Part shown: positions 15,578-24,286 of the stretch, in pieces
How the letters are laid out: every line of letters starts with the position of its first letter
Numbering within the stretch: position 1 is the stretch's first letter
NCBI GenBank assembly: GCA_015655125.1
Contig: JAATFP010000011.1
Span: 1 to 44,602 of the forward strand
Reading direction: 5' to 3'
Origin: Chitinophagales bacterium
GTDB lineage: Bacteria; Bacteroidota; Bacteroidia; Chitinophagales; Chitinophagaceae
Length of the DNA: 44,602 nt
Made by a program: the position numbers and the translations under genes
Notes under the pieces: model-generated
The model's database searches: none
Seen by the model: only the letters and a program-made list of their open reading frames with translations
Told to the model about the DNA's origin: nothing

Positions 15578-16999
15578 ATGGCTGTATCAACAGAAAAAAA
15601 AACATTATTCCTGGAACATTTATCGGCCTTTAAAGACATTCTCGGAGATCAATACGTGTTTACGGATGAAGAGAGTCTTAATAATTATGCCCATGACGAA
15701 ACGGAGAACCTTCATTTTTTACCGGATATAGTCATCAAGCCGCGAACGGCAGAAGAACTGAGCGGCGTGATGCGCATTTGCAACGAATATAAAATTCCGG
15801 TAACGCCGAGAGGCGCAGGCACCGGCCTTAGTGGTGGCGCGTTGCCGCATTTCGGGGGCGTCGTTGTATCGTTTGAACGAATGAATTCCATCATCGAAAT
15901 TGATGAAAAAAATCTTCAGGTAATTACCGAACCCGGGGTGATTACGGAAGTTTTGCAAAACGCCGTGAAAGAAAAAGGGTTGTTCTATCCGCCCGATCCG
16001 AGCAGCCGGGGAAGCTGTTTCATCGGCGGCAATATCGCAGAAAACAGTGGTGGTCCCAAAGCTGTGAAATACGGTGTAGTAAAGGATTACGTCCTCAATC
16101 TGCAGGTCGTGCTTCCGTGCGGCGATATCATCTGGACGGGTGCAAATGTTCTTAAAAACTCTACCGGTTATAATCTTACGCAATTGATAGTGGGTAGTGA
16201 AGGAACACTCGGACTCGTTACAAAAATAGTATTGAAGTTATTGCCGCACCCGAAATACGATCTGCTGATGCTCGTTCCTTTCAATGATCTTGAAAAAGCT
16301 GGCGCAGCAGTGAGTGCTATCTTTCGTGCGGGCTATACGCCAAGTGCGCTGGAGTTGGTTGAGATCGATGCATTGCTCATCACGAGCAAATTTGTAGATA
16401 GCACGGTAGTTCCTGTAGATGAAAACGTTGCCGCTCATCTCATCATCGAAGTTGACGGTAATCATATGGATACGTTGATGACGGAAATGGAAGCGATATC
16501 TGCGGTGTTGCAGGATTTCGATTGCGGGGAAATTTTCTTCGCTGATGATGCGCAGCAGAAAGCAGAGTTGTGGAAACTCCGCCGCCGCGCTGCGGAAGCC
16601 GTAAAGCTGGCGGGTTACACCATCGAAGAAGATACCGTAGTACCACGTGCAAATCTTCCTGCATTGATCCATGGCGTGAAGAAATTAGGAAAGCTATATG
16701 ATTTTCGTGCAGTTTGTTACGGCCATGCAGGCGACGGGAACCTTCACATCAGGATAAAAAAAGAAGGCAGCATCTATAGCCTCAACAACCAGGATGTAAT
16801 ACCGGCACTGAAAGCATTGTTTACCCTGGTAAAATCCTTGGGCGGCACCATCAGCGGTGAACACGGGATCGGACTTATACAAAAAGAATACATGGACATT
16901 GTTTTTGATGAAGCAAGTTTTGAATTAATGCGTGGAATTAAAAAAGTATTCGATCCCAATAATATTTTAAACAGCGGAAAAATCTTTGATTCAAAATAA
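15578..16999 (+). CDS. FAD-binding oxidase, glycolate oxidase GlcD / D-lactate dehydrogenase type
   Basis: A 473-aa flavoprotein. The N-terminal FAD-binding domain (about 45-220) has PDIVIKPRTAEE, the pyrophosphate loop PRGAGTGLSGGALP, PPDPSSRGSCFIGGNIAENSGGP and GSEGTLGLVTKI. The C-terminal oxidase domain has YGHAGDGNLHIRI and GEHGIGLIQKEYM, the usual GlcD/DLD metal and substrate region. It probably oxidises a 2-hydroxy acid such as glycolate or D-lactate and passes electrons to quinone or a partner protein. No GlcE/GlcF partners are adjacent, so D-lactate dehydrogenase is as likely as glycolate oxidase. The next gene starts 10 bp downstream and may be cotranscribed. The family is sure; the substrate is not. 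Confidence 0.92.
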   Translation: MAVSTEKKTLFLEHLSAFKDILGDQYVFTDEESLNNYAHDETENLHFLPDIVIKPRTAEELSGVMRICNEYKIPVTPRGAGTGLSGGALPHFGGVVVSFERMNSIIEIDEKNLQVITEPGVITEVLQNAVKEKGLFYPPDPSSRGSCFIGGNIAENSGGPKAVKYGVVKDYVLNLQVVLPCGDIIWTGANVLKNSTGYNLTQLIVGSEGTLGLVTKIVLKLLPHPKYDLLMLVPFNDLEKAGAAVSAIFRAGYTPSALELVEIDALLITSKFVDSTVVPVDENVAAHLIIEVDGNHMDTLMTEMEAISAVLQDFDCGEIFFADDAQQKAELWKLRRRAAEAVKLAGYTIEEDTVVPRANLPALIHGVKKLGKLYDFRAVCYGHAGDGNLHIRIKKEGSIYSLNNQDVIPALKALFTLVKSLGGTISGEHGIGLIQKEYMDIVFDEASFELMRGIKKVFDPNNILNSGKIFDSK

Positions 17000-17009
17000 A
17001 ATAAGTTTT

Positions 17010-17660
17010 ATGAAAAGCATTTATGCATTATTGTTCGTTTCCTTTTTTTCTGTGAACGCGTTTGCACAGGACGACAAGGATCGCGACGAGGAAAAACCAC
17101 ATGGCTTTAAAAAAGAAAATCTTTTTGCAGGTGGTTCGCTCAACGTGTCTTTGGGAAACCAGCAAACAGCCTTGGGTTTAAGTCCCGTATTTTTTGGTTA
17201 CAGCATCAACCGGTTTGTAGACGTGGCTGTTTCTGCAGGATACAATTATATTTCAGAGCGGCAGTATGATTACTACGGAAACAGGGTCGGTAAAATCAGG
17301 CAGTCTACTTACGGGCCTGGTGCATTCGTTCGCGTGTTTCCGGTAAAGTTCATTTACCTGCAGGGGCATTATGAATATAACAAGATCAACCTGAAATATA
17401 TCTACAATTCGAATACCGGCTTGCCTACGCAAAAGTACCATGTGGATGCGAGCAGTTTTTTGGTGGGCGCGGGGTACGCCGCCGGCAGGGAAGACGGTGA
17501 GAAATCTTATTTCTACATTTCTATTATGTTTGACCTGATGAAATCGACCTACTCACCATACCGCGATTACCAGGATCGCGCGCAACCGATCATCCGCGCG
17601 GGTTATAATATTGCCTTGTTTCAAAACAGAATCGTGAGAAGAAGACGTTCCGACAACTAA
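17010..17660 (+). CDS. Predicted outer-membrane beta-barrel protein, unknown function
   Basis: The ATG at 17010 gives a clean signal peptide (MKSIYALLFVSFFSVNAFA, cut before Gln20); the in-frame ATG at 16986 lies inside the previous gene and is unlikely. The mature part of about 197 residues is made of alternating hydrophobic/polar strands rich in Tyr, Gly and Phe (NLFAGGSLNVSLGNQQTALGLSPVFFGYSINRF; HYEYNKINLKY; YFYISIMFDL), the pattern of a small 8-strand barrel of the PorT/OmpA-like porin type. No enzyme motif is visible. It lies 10 bp after the FAD oxidase gene and meets the LOG-family gene tail to tail with a 4-bp overlap. The function is unknown. Confidence 0.75.
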   Translation: MKSIYALLFVSFFSVNAFAQDDKDRDEEKPHGFKKENLFAGGSLNVSLGNQQTALGLSPVFFGYSINRFVDVAVSAGYNYISERQYDYYGNRVGKIRQSTYGPGAFVRVFPVKFIYLQGHYEYNKINLKYIYNSNTGLPTQKYHVDASSFLVGAGYAAGREDGEKSYFYISIMFDLMKSTYSPYRDYQDRAQPIIRAGYNIALFQNRIVRRRRSDN

Positions 17661-18193
17661 AGATATTTCAGCAGGTCAGCTGGTTCCTTTAAAACGGTCA
17701 TCTGGCTGTCAGGGTGGCTGTACAAAAAATTTTCTTCGTTCATTGCTGTAATATGCGCAATCAGGTGATCGTAAAAACCGTTGCTATTGAGGAAGAATAC
17801 TTTTTTGTTATGAATGCTCAGCTGGTTCCAGGTAAGCATTTCAAACACTTCATCCAGCGTGCCGTAGCCGCCTGGTAAAATGATGGCCGCGTCACTTTTT
17901 TCGTATAACATCTGCTTGCGGATGTGCATGGTTTCCACTACCGTTATTTCCGTCAATCCATGATGCTGATGTTCCAGGTCGCTCAGCATTTTCGGGATAA
18001 TGCCGATCACTTTCCCATCGGCTTCCAACGTTGAATTAGCGATGGCGCCCATTAATCCCTTGTTGCCGCCGCCATAAATGACGGTAACTTTCTGTTGCGC
18101 CAGCAACCTGCCTAATTGCCGCGTATGCTCCTCAAACAGGGGGTTGGCGCCCGTTTTGCTACCGCAAAAAACTGCTATGGATCGGATGGTCAT
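17657..18193 (-). CDS. LOG-family protein (TIGR00730), cytokinin riboside phosphoribohydrolase type
   Basis: A 178-aa Rossmann-fold protein with IAVFCGSKTGANP at the N-terminus, GGGNKGLMGAIA at about 41-52 and the family signature PGGYGTLDE. LOG enzymes remove ribose 5-phosphate from nucleotide 5'-monophosphates, releasing the base; in bacteria they act in purine salvage or cytokinin-like base production. The length matches the short bacterial type. The gene overlaps the end of the barrel gene on the other strand by 4 bp, and the start ATG is at 18193. The exact substrate is not predictable from sequence. Confidence 0.92.
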   Translation of the reverse strand: MTIRSIAVFCGSKTGANPLFEEHTRQLGRLLAQQKVTVIYGGGNKGLMGAIANSTLEADGKVIGIIPKMLSDLEHQHHGLTEITVVETMHIRKQMLYEKSDAAIILPGGYGTLDEVFEMLTWNQLSIHNKKVFFLNSNGFYDHLIAHITAMNEENFLYSHPDSQMTVLKEPADLLKYL

Positions 18194-18234
18194 ATAGTGA
18201 GATTAAAAATGTAGGTTGGTTTTTTACAAACCGC

Positions 18235-18302
18235 TGTCAGCCTGAACTTGCCGAAGGCAATGAGTCTACGAGTTCTTTCATGACAGAGCAAGTTCAGGCT
18301 GA
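18235..18302. repeat. Palindromic TGTCAG-CTGAACTTG-GAAG repeat with 14-bp inverted arms
   Basis: tcagcctgaacttg at 18237-18250 and caagttcaggctga at 18289-18302 are perfect reverse complements, with a 38-nt loop. The left arm continues as ccgaaggc. The same core (TGTCA-nnn-TGA-n-CTTG-nn-GAAG) recurs three times at 41854-41996, so this is a copy of a dispersed palindromic repeat. It lies between divergent genes. Confidence 0.8.
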
Positions 18303-18397
18303 AGTTTTTGAAATGATTTAACATAGAAAATTAATAAAGAGCAAAGACACAAAGTTTTTTTCTATTTTCAATCTTATTTTTACGTAAATATCAAACC

Positions 18398-19903
18398 ATG
18401 TCGCCATACGTTTTGCTTTCTTTTGTGATCGGATACTTTTTGTTGCTGTTAACTGTGGCATGGTACACAAGTAAAAATTCCAATAACGATTCGTTCTTTA
18501 TCGGCAACCGCAACTCCAACTGGATGCTGGTTGCTTTCGGAATGATCGGCACTTCTTTGTCGGGCGTAACGTTTGTGAGTGTACCCGGCGATGTAGGCAA
18601 GATCAACTTCAATTATTTTCAATTGGTGCTGGGTTATTTCTTCGGTTACCTGGTGGTTGCTTTCGTATTGCTTCCCTTGTATTACAGGTTAAACCTTACA
18701 TCAATCTACACTTATCTCGAAAAACGCATCGGCGTGAGTGCCCATAAAGCAGGTTCTTTTTTCTTCATCCTGTCAAGAACAGTTGGGGCCACGGCCAGGT
18801 TATATCTCGTAATAAACATTCTCCAGATATTTATTTTAGACAAACTCGGTGTGCCATTCGCTGTTACCACGTTTGTGATATTGCTGATGATATTGCTTTA
18901 CACTTTTGAAGGTGGCGTGAAAACGATCGTATATACAGATACTTTGCAAACTACAGGAATGTTGGTTGGCCTTGTGGTCTGCATTTTTGTGATCGTAAAA
19001 TCCATGGGCGGAAGCTTCAGCCACGCACTTGATCAGATGGAGCTGAAAAATTACACCAGCATTTTTAATTTTGATGTAAACAGCGGCGGAAATTTCTTCA
19101 AACAATTTTTAGGCGGGATGTTCATCACCATTACCATGACGGGCCTCGACCAGGAGATGATGCAGAAAAACATCAGCGTAAAAACGCTGGGAAATTCACA
19201 GAAAAACATGTTCTCCTTAAGTGTGATCCTGATCATTGTGAACCTGCTTTTCCTTTTCCTAGGCGGTATCCTGTATATTTATGCGGCAGCAAATAATATT
19301 ACTGCCTCCGGCGATGATCTTTTTCCAACCATCGCATTGAGTTCTACTTTCGCTTCTTCCATTGGAGTGATCTTTATCATCGCGTTGATATCTGCTTTGT
19401 TTCCAAGCGTCGATGGAGCAATCACTTCACTCACTTCCTGCTATTGCATCGACATCCTTGAATTTCCGAAATCAAGTGCCGACGAACCTACAAAAAAGCG
19501 CAAGCGATTAATTGTTCACCTCACTTTTTCTATCATCTTTTTCCTCATGGTATTGTTATTTAAGTTTATCAACGACAAATCCATCATCCAGTTTATTCTT
19601 AAATTTGCGGGTATTACTTACGGCCCGTTGCTGGGGTTGTTCGCCTTTGGTATCCTTACCAGGCGAAGACTCAATCCAAAAGTAGTGTGGCCGGTTTGTG
19701 TTATCGGCCCCTTACTCGCCCTTTTACTTGATCTGCTGAGCAGCCCGGGTTATTACGAATCCAAATTGCACATCGAACTGGGAATGTCAGAAATTTCGAA
19801 AAGTATTTTCCATGGATATGTGATCGGCCCGGAACTGATATTGATAAATGGCCTCATCACTTTTGGCGGTTTGCTCGCATTGTCTAAAAAACCAATTTCA
19901 TAA
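18398..19903 (+). CDS. Sodium:solute symporter family protein
   Basis: A 501-aa, very hydrophobic protein with about 13 membrane segments, consistent with the SSS/LeuT-fold family. It has the N-terminal WYTSKNSNNDSFFIGNRN followed by FGMIGTSLSGVTFVSVPG, the region that forms the sodium site, and AGSFFFILSRTVGATARLYLV in a later helix. It lies in the inner membrane and imports a small solute with Na+. The substrate cannot be read from sequence; sugars, amino acids and sialic acid are all transported by relatives. The methyltransferase gene follows after 2 bp, so it probably leads an operon running to hpt. Confidence 0.9.
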   Translation: MSPYVLLSFVIGYFLLLLTVAWYTSKNSNNDSFFIGNRNSNWMLVAFGMIGTSLSGVTFVSVPGDVGKINFNYFQLVLGYFFGYLVVAFVLLPLYYRLNLTSIYTYLEKRIGVSAHKAGSFFFILSRTVGATARLYLVINILQIFILDKLGVPFAVTTFVILLMILLYTFEGGVKTIVYTDTLQTTGMLVGLVVCIFVIVKSMGGSFSHALDQMELKNYTSIFNFDVNSGGNFFKQFLGGMFITITMTGLDQEMMQKNISVKTLGNSQKNMFSLSVILIIVNLLFLFLGGILYIYAAANNITASGDDLFPTIALSSTFASSIGVIFIIALISALFPSVDGAITSLTSCYCIDILEFPKSSADEPTKKRKRLIVHLTFSIIFFLMVLLFKFINDKSIIQFILKFAGITYGPLLGLFAFGILTRRRLNPKVVWPVCVIGPLLALLLDLLSSPGYYESKLHIELGMSEISKSIFHGYVIGPELILINGLITFGGLLALSKKPIS

Positions 19904-19905
19904 CA

Positions 19906-20550
19906 ATGGAACTCGTCAATCAAAAAGCGGAATCTTATTCCGAAATATTTACTTCGTCATTGGATGAGCTTCCCGCGCAGATCGCTGCGGAAACTTATGC
20001 CAGCCATTCGCATTCCAATATGCTGAGCGGTCATGTTCAGGGAATACTTTTGGAAATGCTGAGTTGTATGATCCGGCCGCATCGCATTCTGGAAATCGGA
20101 ACATTCACGGGTTTCAGCGCACTTTGTCTTGCAAAGGGATTGCATCCCGGAGGAATATTGCACACCATCGAGATCCGTGAAGAAGATGCATTTACGAGCC
20201 AGCGGAATTTTGATAAAGCAAATGCGCGTGATTTTATAAAGCTGCATCTTGGCGACGCGCGGCAGATCATTCCTTCTTTGCAGGAAGAGTGGGACATCGT
20301 TTTTATTGATGCCGATAAAGTGAGTTATATTGAATATTACGAATTAACTTTGCCGCGGCTGAAACCCGGCGGATTCATCATCGCAGATAATGTATTGTTT
20401 CACGGCCAGGTATTGGAAGCTGAAGTAAGAGGAAAAAATGCCGTTGCCATTCACGCATTTAACGAACATGTAAAAAACGACAGCAGGGTGGAGCAGGTGT
20501 TGCTCACCGTCCGGGACGGTTTGATGCTGATCAGAAAAAAAGATCAATGA
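19906..20550 (+). CDS. Class I SAM-dependent O-methyltransferase (COG4122 type)
   Basis: A 214-aa protein of the caffeoyl-CoA/catechol O-methyltransferase-like family. It has the SAM motif LEIGTFTGFSALCLAKGL, TIEIRE in strand 2, the metal and substrate signature DIVFIDADKVSYIEYYE, and LPRLKPGGFIIADNVLFHG. The bacterial members are small soluble enzymes with poorly known acceptors; a role in tRNA hydroxyuridine methylation (TrmR-like) is possible because the length and motifs fit that branch. It starts 2 bp after the symporter gene, and its stop overlaps the next gene's start in ATGA (20547-20550), a sign of translational coupling. Confidence 0.9.
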   Translation: MELVNQKAESYSEIFTSSLDELPAQIAAETYASHSHSNMLSGHVQGILLEMLSCMIRPHRILEIGTFTGFSALCLAKGLHPGGILHTIEIREEDAFTSQRNFDKANARDFIKLHLGDARQIIPSLQEEWDIVFIDADKVSYIEYYELTLPRLKPGGFIIADNVLFHGQVLEAEVRGKNAVAIHAFNEHVKNDSRVEQVLLTVRDGLMLIRKKDQ

Positions 20551-21680
20551 AAAAATTGCCGATAGTTTTGCTTTTTGCGCTCATCAGCGGATTTGCTTCC
20601 GCCCAAACCATGACGGTGCAGGAGTATATTGAAACCTACCGCGACATTGCGATTGCAGAAATGAAACGCGCCGGTATTCCGGCATCCATTACGCTTGCGC
20701 AAGGATTGCTGGAAACAGAGAGCGGTAACAGCGATCTGGTAAAACGATCCAACAATCATTTTGGGATAAAATGTAAAAGCAACTGGACCGGCGAATCGGT
20801 AACGCATACAGATGATGCGCCGAACGAGTGTTTCAGAAAATACAATTCTGCTGCAGACAGTTACCGCGATCACAGCGATTTTTTACGAAACAATTCCCGT
20901 TACTCATCTTTGTTTGAGCTGGCGCCCAACGATTATAAAGGCTGGGCATATGGTTTAAAAAAAGCGGGTTACGCCACAAATCCTAAATACCCGCAGATAT
21001 TGATAAGAAATATCGAAGACAACAATCTTCAGCAATATGACGACCCGAACGTAGTCGTTTTTGATAATGGCGCAACGATCGATAGTTCAAAAAAAGAAAC
21101 GGTGATAACAATAGCCCCTGTTTTACAGGAACGCGACAAGGAGGATATTGGTATCTCTTTACGTAAAGGAAGAAGTTTGTTTAACGGATTAAAAGCGGTG
21201 CCGGTTACCAAAGGAACATCTTTGCTCGCGATCGCAACGCAGTATGATATCCCGCTGTCGAAGTTACTGGAGTATAACGATCTGAAAACAGATGGTCTTT
21301 TAAAAGATGATCAATGGATCTACCTGGAAAGAAAACCTAAGCAAGGTAACCGTGACTATTATATTGCGTTGCAAAATGAATCATTGTACGACATTGCGCA
21401 AAACAACGGCATTCAGCTGCAGGCGCTGATGTTATACAATCAGTTGCCCGAAAATGCCGTGATTAAAAAAGGAACGAAGATCAACCTGCGGCCCGGCCTG
21501 CCTGTGGGACAAACGATCAATGTGGATGTAAATGAAAAAAAATATCATGAAGTGTTGCCAAAAGAAGGCTTGTACAGCATTTCAAAAAAATACAATGTTT
21601 CTGTTCAGCAATTGAAAGAATGGAACGGGTTGCAATCGGACGAGCTTTCCATCGGGCAGCAATTGATCATTTCTAAATAA
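20547..21680 (+). CDS. Glucosaminidase-domain peptidoglycan hydrolase with three LysM-like repeats
   Basis: A 377-aa exported protein: signal peptide MKKLPIVLLFALISGFASA, then an N-acetylglucosaminidase domain (residues about 25-165) with IPASITLAQGLLETESGNS, holding the likely catalytic Glu, followed by NHFGIKCKSNWTG and FRKYNSAADSYRDHSDFL. The C-terminal half has three LysM-type modules, each with a YDIPLSKLLEYN-like core, at about 215-265, 270-315 and 330-377. It probably cuts glycan strands of peptidoglycan in the periplasm, in cell separation or remodelling. The gene overlaps the methyltransferase gene by 4 bp and precedes hpt by 6 bp. The first two LysM copies are weak matches. Confidence 0.92.
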   Translation: MKKLPIVLLFALISGFASAQTMTVQEYIETYRDIAIAEMKRAGIPASITLAQGLLETESGNSDLVKRSNNHFGIKCKSNWTGESVTHTDDAPNECFRKYNSAADSYRDHSDFLRNNSRYSSLFELAPNDYKGWAYGLKKAGYATNPKYPQILIRNIEDNNLQQYDDPNVVVFDNGATIDSSKKETVITIAPVLQERDKEDIGISLRKGRSLFNGLKAVPVTKGTSLLAIATQYDIPLSKLLEYNDLKTDGLLKDDQWIYLERKPKQGNRDYYIALQNESLYDIAQNNGIQLQALMLYNQLPENAVIKKGTKINLRPGLPVGQTINVDVNEKKYHEVLPKEGLYSISKKYNVSVQQLKEWNGLQSDELSIGQQLIISK

Positions 21681-21686
21681 AATAAA

Positions 21687-22226
21687 ATGGCCGTTATCCA
21701 GGTAAACGACAAAAAATTTCAGCCTTACATCACTGCGGGGCAAATTGATGAGCAGATAAAAAGACTTGCAGTGGAAATCAATGGTGAATATGCCGGTAAG
21801 AGACCCTTGTTCATAGCCATACTCAATGGCTCGTTCATGTTTGCATCCGACCTGTTTAAAGAACTGACGATCGATGCAGAGATCTGTTTCATCAAACTCG
21901 CATCATACAAAGGTACGCGCAGTACCGGTCATGTCATTACTTCTATCGGCCTGGATGAACCCCTGAAGGACCGGCACGTGATCATCATTGAAGATATAGT
22001 GGATACCGGAAAAACGCTCAGCGAATTTTTACCACAGCTTACGGATCAGCAGCCTGCTTCTCTGAAGATTGCATCGTTGCTTCACAAGCCCGATGCCTTG
22101 GTTTACCCGGTGAAGATCGATTACCTTGGCTTTAGCGTTCCCAACAAGTTCCTGCTCGGCTATGGACTCGATTACGATGGCCTGGCCAGAAATTTAAGAG
22201 AGATTTATCAGTTAATCGAAGAGTGA
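21687..22226 (+). CDS. hpt: Hypoxanthine phosphoribosyltransferase
   Basis: A 179-aa enzyme, the usual length. It shows FIAILNGSFMFASDLFKEL, ICFIKLASYKGTRSTG and the PRPP-binding loop HVIIIEDIVDTGKTL, with KPDALVYPVKIDYLGFSVPNKFLLGYGLDYDGLARNL near the end, as in Hpt. It joins hypoxanthine (and often guanine) to PRPP to form IMP/GMP in purine salvage. It closes the symporter-methyltransferase-glucosaminidase-hpt run, with a hairpin at its stop codon. The assignment is firm. Confidence 0.96.
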   Translation: MAVIQVNDKKFQPYITAGQIDEQIKRLAVEINGEYAGKRPLFIAILNGSFMFASDLFKELTIDAEICFIKLASYKGTRSTGHVITSIGLDEPLKDRHVIIIEDIVDTGKTLSEFLPQLTDQQPASLKIASLLHKPDALVYPVKIDYLGFSVPNKFLLGYGLDYDGLARNLREIYQLIEE

Positions 22227-22247
22227 TAGCAACATTCAATTGCTATC
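22225..22247 (+). terminator. Stem-loop at the hpt stop codon
   Basis: gatagcaa and ttgctatc form an 8-bp perfect stem with a 7-nt loop, overlapping the hpt TGA. No clear T run follows, so termination is uncertain; it may instead protect the 3' end of the mRNA. Confidence 0.45.
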
Positions 22248-22259
22248 TACGTTATATTT

Positions 22260-22279
22260 ACTAAAATACGTATTTTAGT
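22260..22279. promoter_or_regulatory. 20-bp perfect palindrome upstream of the VWA-protein gene
   Basis: actaaaatac followed directly by gtattttagt is a perfect palindrome with no spacer. It ends 12 bp before the TTG start of the VWA gene, next to a TAttTTTG sequence (22287-22294). Such a site could bind a dimeric regulator or act as a hairpin; the sequence alone cannot say which. Confidence 0.45.
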
Positions 22280-22291
22280 CCTTCACTATTT

Positions 22292-24058
22292 TTGAAACGC
22301 GTTATCATATACTGCCTGCTTTGCCTGCTTGCTATGCCCGTTTTTAGCCAGTATTATCTGCGTGGTGAAATCAAAGACGAAAAAAATAATGCGCTGCCGA
22401 ATGTGAAGATATTTCTTCATACGGCAAAGGCTATTTACACTTCCGGCGCTTCCGGAAGCTTCGGGATCACCATCAACCAGTTGTACGATTCCCTTACGCT
22501 TACACTGGATGGATATGAAACCAAAACGGTGAGAGTGAAGACGGATGTATGGCAAAACATTGTGATGAAAATAGCTGCCAACGCCGTTACTAAAAACAAA
22601 CCCAAACTCATTTCTGTTACCAGAGACATGAAGCAAACTGCCCGATTCAGTTGGGCGGTAAATAACGAAACCTATTTTCAGCTGGTGGAAAATGAGTTTG
22701 TGAAAGCAAGGAATTATCCAAATACCGGTTTTTCTCTCAACGTCAATAAAGCTTCCTATAGTAATGTCCGTCGTTTCATCAATGGGGGCAGCCTTGTGCC
22801 GCCGGATGCCGTGAAAGTGGAGGAGATGATTAACTATTTCAATCTTCATTACCGGCAGCCGGAAGGAAGCAATATTTTCAGGCTCGAATCGCAGGTCACT
22901 TCCTGTCCATGGGACGTGGAGAGCCAGTTGCTGTTTGTAAACGTGAGCGCCATGAAATTAAATCTCGATAAGGTGCCGCCGAGCAATTTCGTTTTCCTCA
23001 TTGATGTTTCCGGCAGCATGGATATGCCTAACAGGCTCCCGTTGCTGAAAGCGGCTTTTCAATTGTTTGTAAAGAACCTTCGCCCGCAGGATATGGTATC
23101 GATCGTGATGTATGGCGGAACAGTAGGTATCTGGTTGCCGCCCACTTCCGGCTCAGAAAAAGATAAGATTTCAAAGTCCATTGAAGAATTGACCGCTTCC
23201 GGCGATACGCCCGGGGAATCTGCCATCCGCGCAGCGTATAAACTGGCAGAAAGCTCGTTCATCAAGGGCGGTAATAACCGCATTATCCTGGCAACGGACG
23301 GCGATTTCAATGTGGGTGAAACATCCGAAAAAGCACTGGATGAACTGATTACCAAACAAAGGCAGACGGGAGTGTATCTTACTTGTCTTGGCGTGGGTAT
23401 GGGAAATCTCAAAGATTCCAAATTGCAGACAATGTCCAAAAAAGGGAACGGCAATTATGCCTACCTCGATGATATCCACGAAGCTGAAAAAGTGTTGGTG
23501 AAAGAACTGACGCAAACATTGTATGCTGTCGCCAATGATGTATTTATGAATGTCAGTTTCAACCCGGCGATGGTGAAAGAATATCGCCTGCTGGGTTTTG
23601 ACAATAAAAAAGAAGCGATCAACGAAGCTTCCAACGATCTCGAAGGCGGTGAGATCGGGAGCGGAAGCAGTACATTGGCTATTTTTCAGTTGCTGCCGAC
23701 GGAGCAAAACCTGCTTACAAAAAACACTTCCCTTACGGAAGATATTGCTAAAGTTGATTTGCGTTATTCATCGGTAAATGATACTACTACCTTCAACCTG
23801 CAGTTTAATGTAAAAGGCGATTACAAGCACATCGACAGTGTTGATCGCGACTTGAAATTTGCGGCGGCCGTCACGATGTTTGCACTTAAACTAAAACAAT
23901 CTTCATACGCGGAAAAGATTGATTGGCCGCTGATAAGGAACGTGGCCATCACTTCTGCCGACCAGGGCAATTTTTTACAGGAAGAGTTTCTGGAACAGAT
24001 ATACAAGGCGCAGAAAATGTATGAACCGGCAAAGAAGAAAAAAAAGAAGGACGAGTGA
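22292..24058 (+). CDS. von Willebrand factor A domain protein with N-terminal carboxypeptidase-like beta domain
   Basis: A 588-aa exported protein. The TTG start at 22292 gives signal peptide MKRVIIYCLLCLLAMPVFS; no later start preserves it. Residues 21-85 form a carboxypeptidase-regulatory-like beta sandwich (YYLRGEIKDEKNNALPNVKIF). A VWF-associated N-terminal region follows (NTGFSLNVNKASYSNVRRFI ... VEEMINYF), then a VWA domain with an intact metal site DVSGSM and IILATDGDFNVG, and a C-terminal DUF3520-type region. This architecture is common in Bacteroidota and resembles YfbK-type proteins; the function is unknown, probably metal-dependent protein binding in the periplasm or outer membrane. 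The C-terminus is strongly basic, ending in a lysine run. Confidence 0.88.
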   Translation: MKRVIIYCLLCLLAMPVFSQYYLRGEIKDEKNNALPNVKIFLHTAKAIYTSGASGSFGITINQLYDSLTLTLDGYETKTVRVKTDVWQNIVMKIAANAVTKNKPKLISVTRDMKQTARFSWAVNNETYFQLVENEFVKARNYPNTGFSLNVNKASYSNVRRFINGGSLVPPDAVKVEEMINYFNLHYRQPEGSNIFRLESQVTSCPWDVESQLLFVNVSAMKLNLDKVPPSNFVFLIDVSGSMDMPNRLPLLKAAFQLFVKNLRPQDMVSIVMYGGTVGIWLPPTSGSEKDKISKSIEELTASGDTPGESAIRAAYKLAESSFIKGGNNRIILATDGDFNVGETSEKALDELITKQRQTGVYLTCLGVGMGNLKDSKLQTMSKKGNGNYAYLDDIHEAEKVLVKELTQTLYAVANDVFMNVSFNPAMVKEYRLLGFDNKKEAINEASNDLEGGEIGSGSSTLAIFQLLPTEQNLLTKNTSLTEDIAKVDLRYSSVNDTTTFNLQFNVKGDYKHIDSVDRDLKFAAAVTMFALKLKQSSYAEKIDWPLIRNVAITSADQGNFLQEEFLEQIYKAQKMYEPAKKKKKKDE

Positions 24059-24191
24059 ATGGTCCGCAATTTTTTTGAAAATTTTTCCGCTGAACGAATT
24101 TCGGTCCGTCGCATTCAACTTTTTCGCAGCAAAAATCAGTGGATTTCCTCTTTGCAGGAAATGAATGCGCAAAGGCCCGTTGCCGCAGCTG

Positions 24192-24220
24192 AAAATAAAA
24201 ATACCCGCAATTTTGCGGGC
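24192..24220 (-). terminator. Terminator for the zinc-ribbon/Nif3 minus-strand unit
   Basis: On the minus strand gcccgcaaaattgcggg folds into a 6-7-bp stem and is followed by atttttatttt. It lies about 60 bp beyond the zinc-ribbon gene stop. On the plus strand no T run follows, so it mainly serves the minus strand. Confidence 0.7.
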
Positions 24221-24243
24221 ATTCTAAATATCAGTAAAATTAT

Positions 24244-24286
24244 GAGGTATTTGAACCGTTCCTCCAAACTCTAATCACTAGACTAC
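24244..24286 (-). other. tRNA-like remnant (D-arm and T-arm words, no anticodon arm)
   Basis: Read on the minus strand, tagtctagtgattagagt looks like a tRNA D-arm region and ggttcaaata like a T loop, but they are only about 10 nt apart, so the anticodon arm is missing, and the T stem does not pair properly. It overlaps the stop codon of the zinc-ribbon gene. It may be a deleted tRNA gene or a chance resemblance. Confidence 0.25.

Noticed and set aside
24059..24274. 71-aa frame directly after the VWA-protein gene
   Set aside because: It runs through the terminator for the opposite strand and the tRNA-like remnant, with no domain features.
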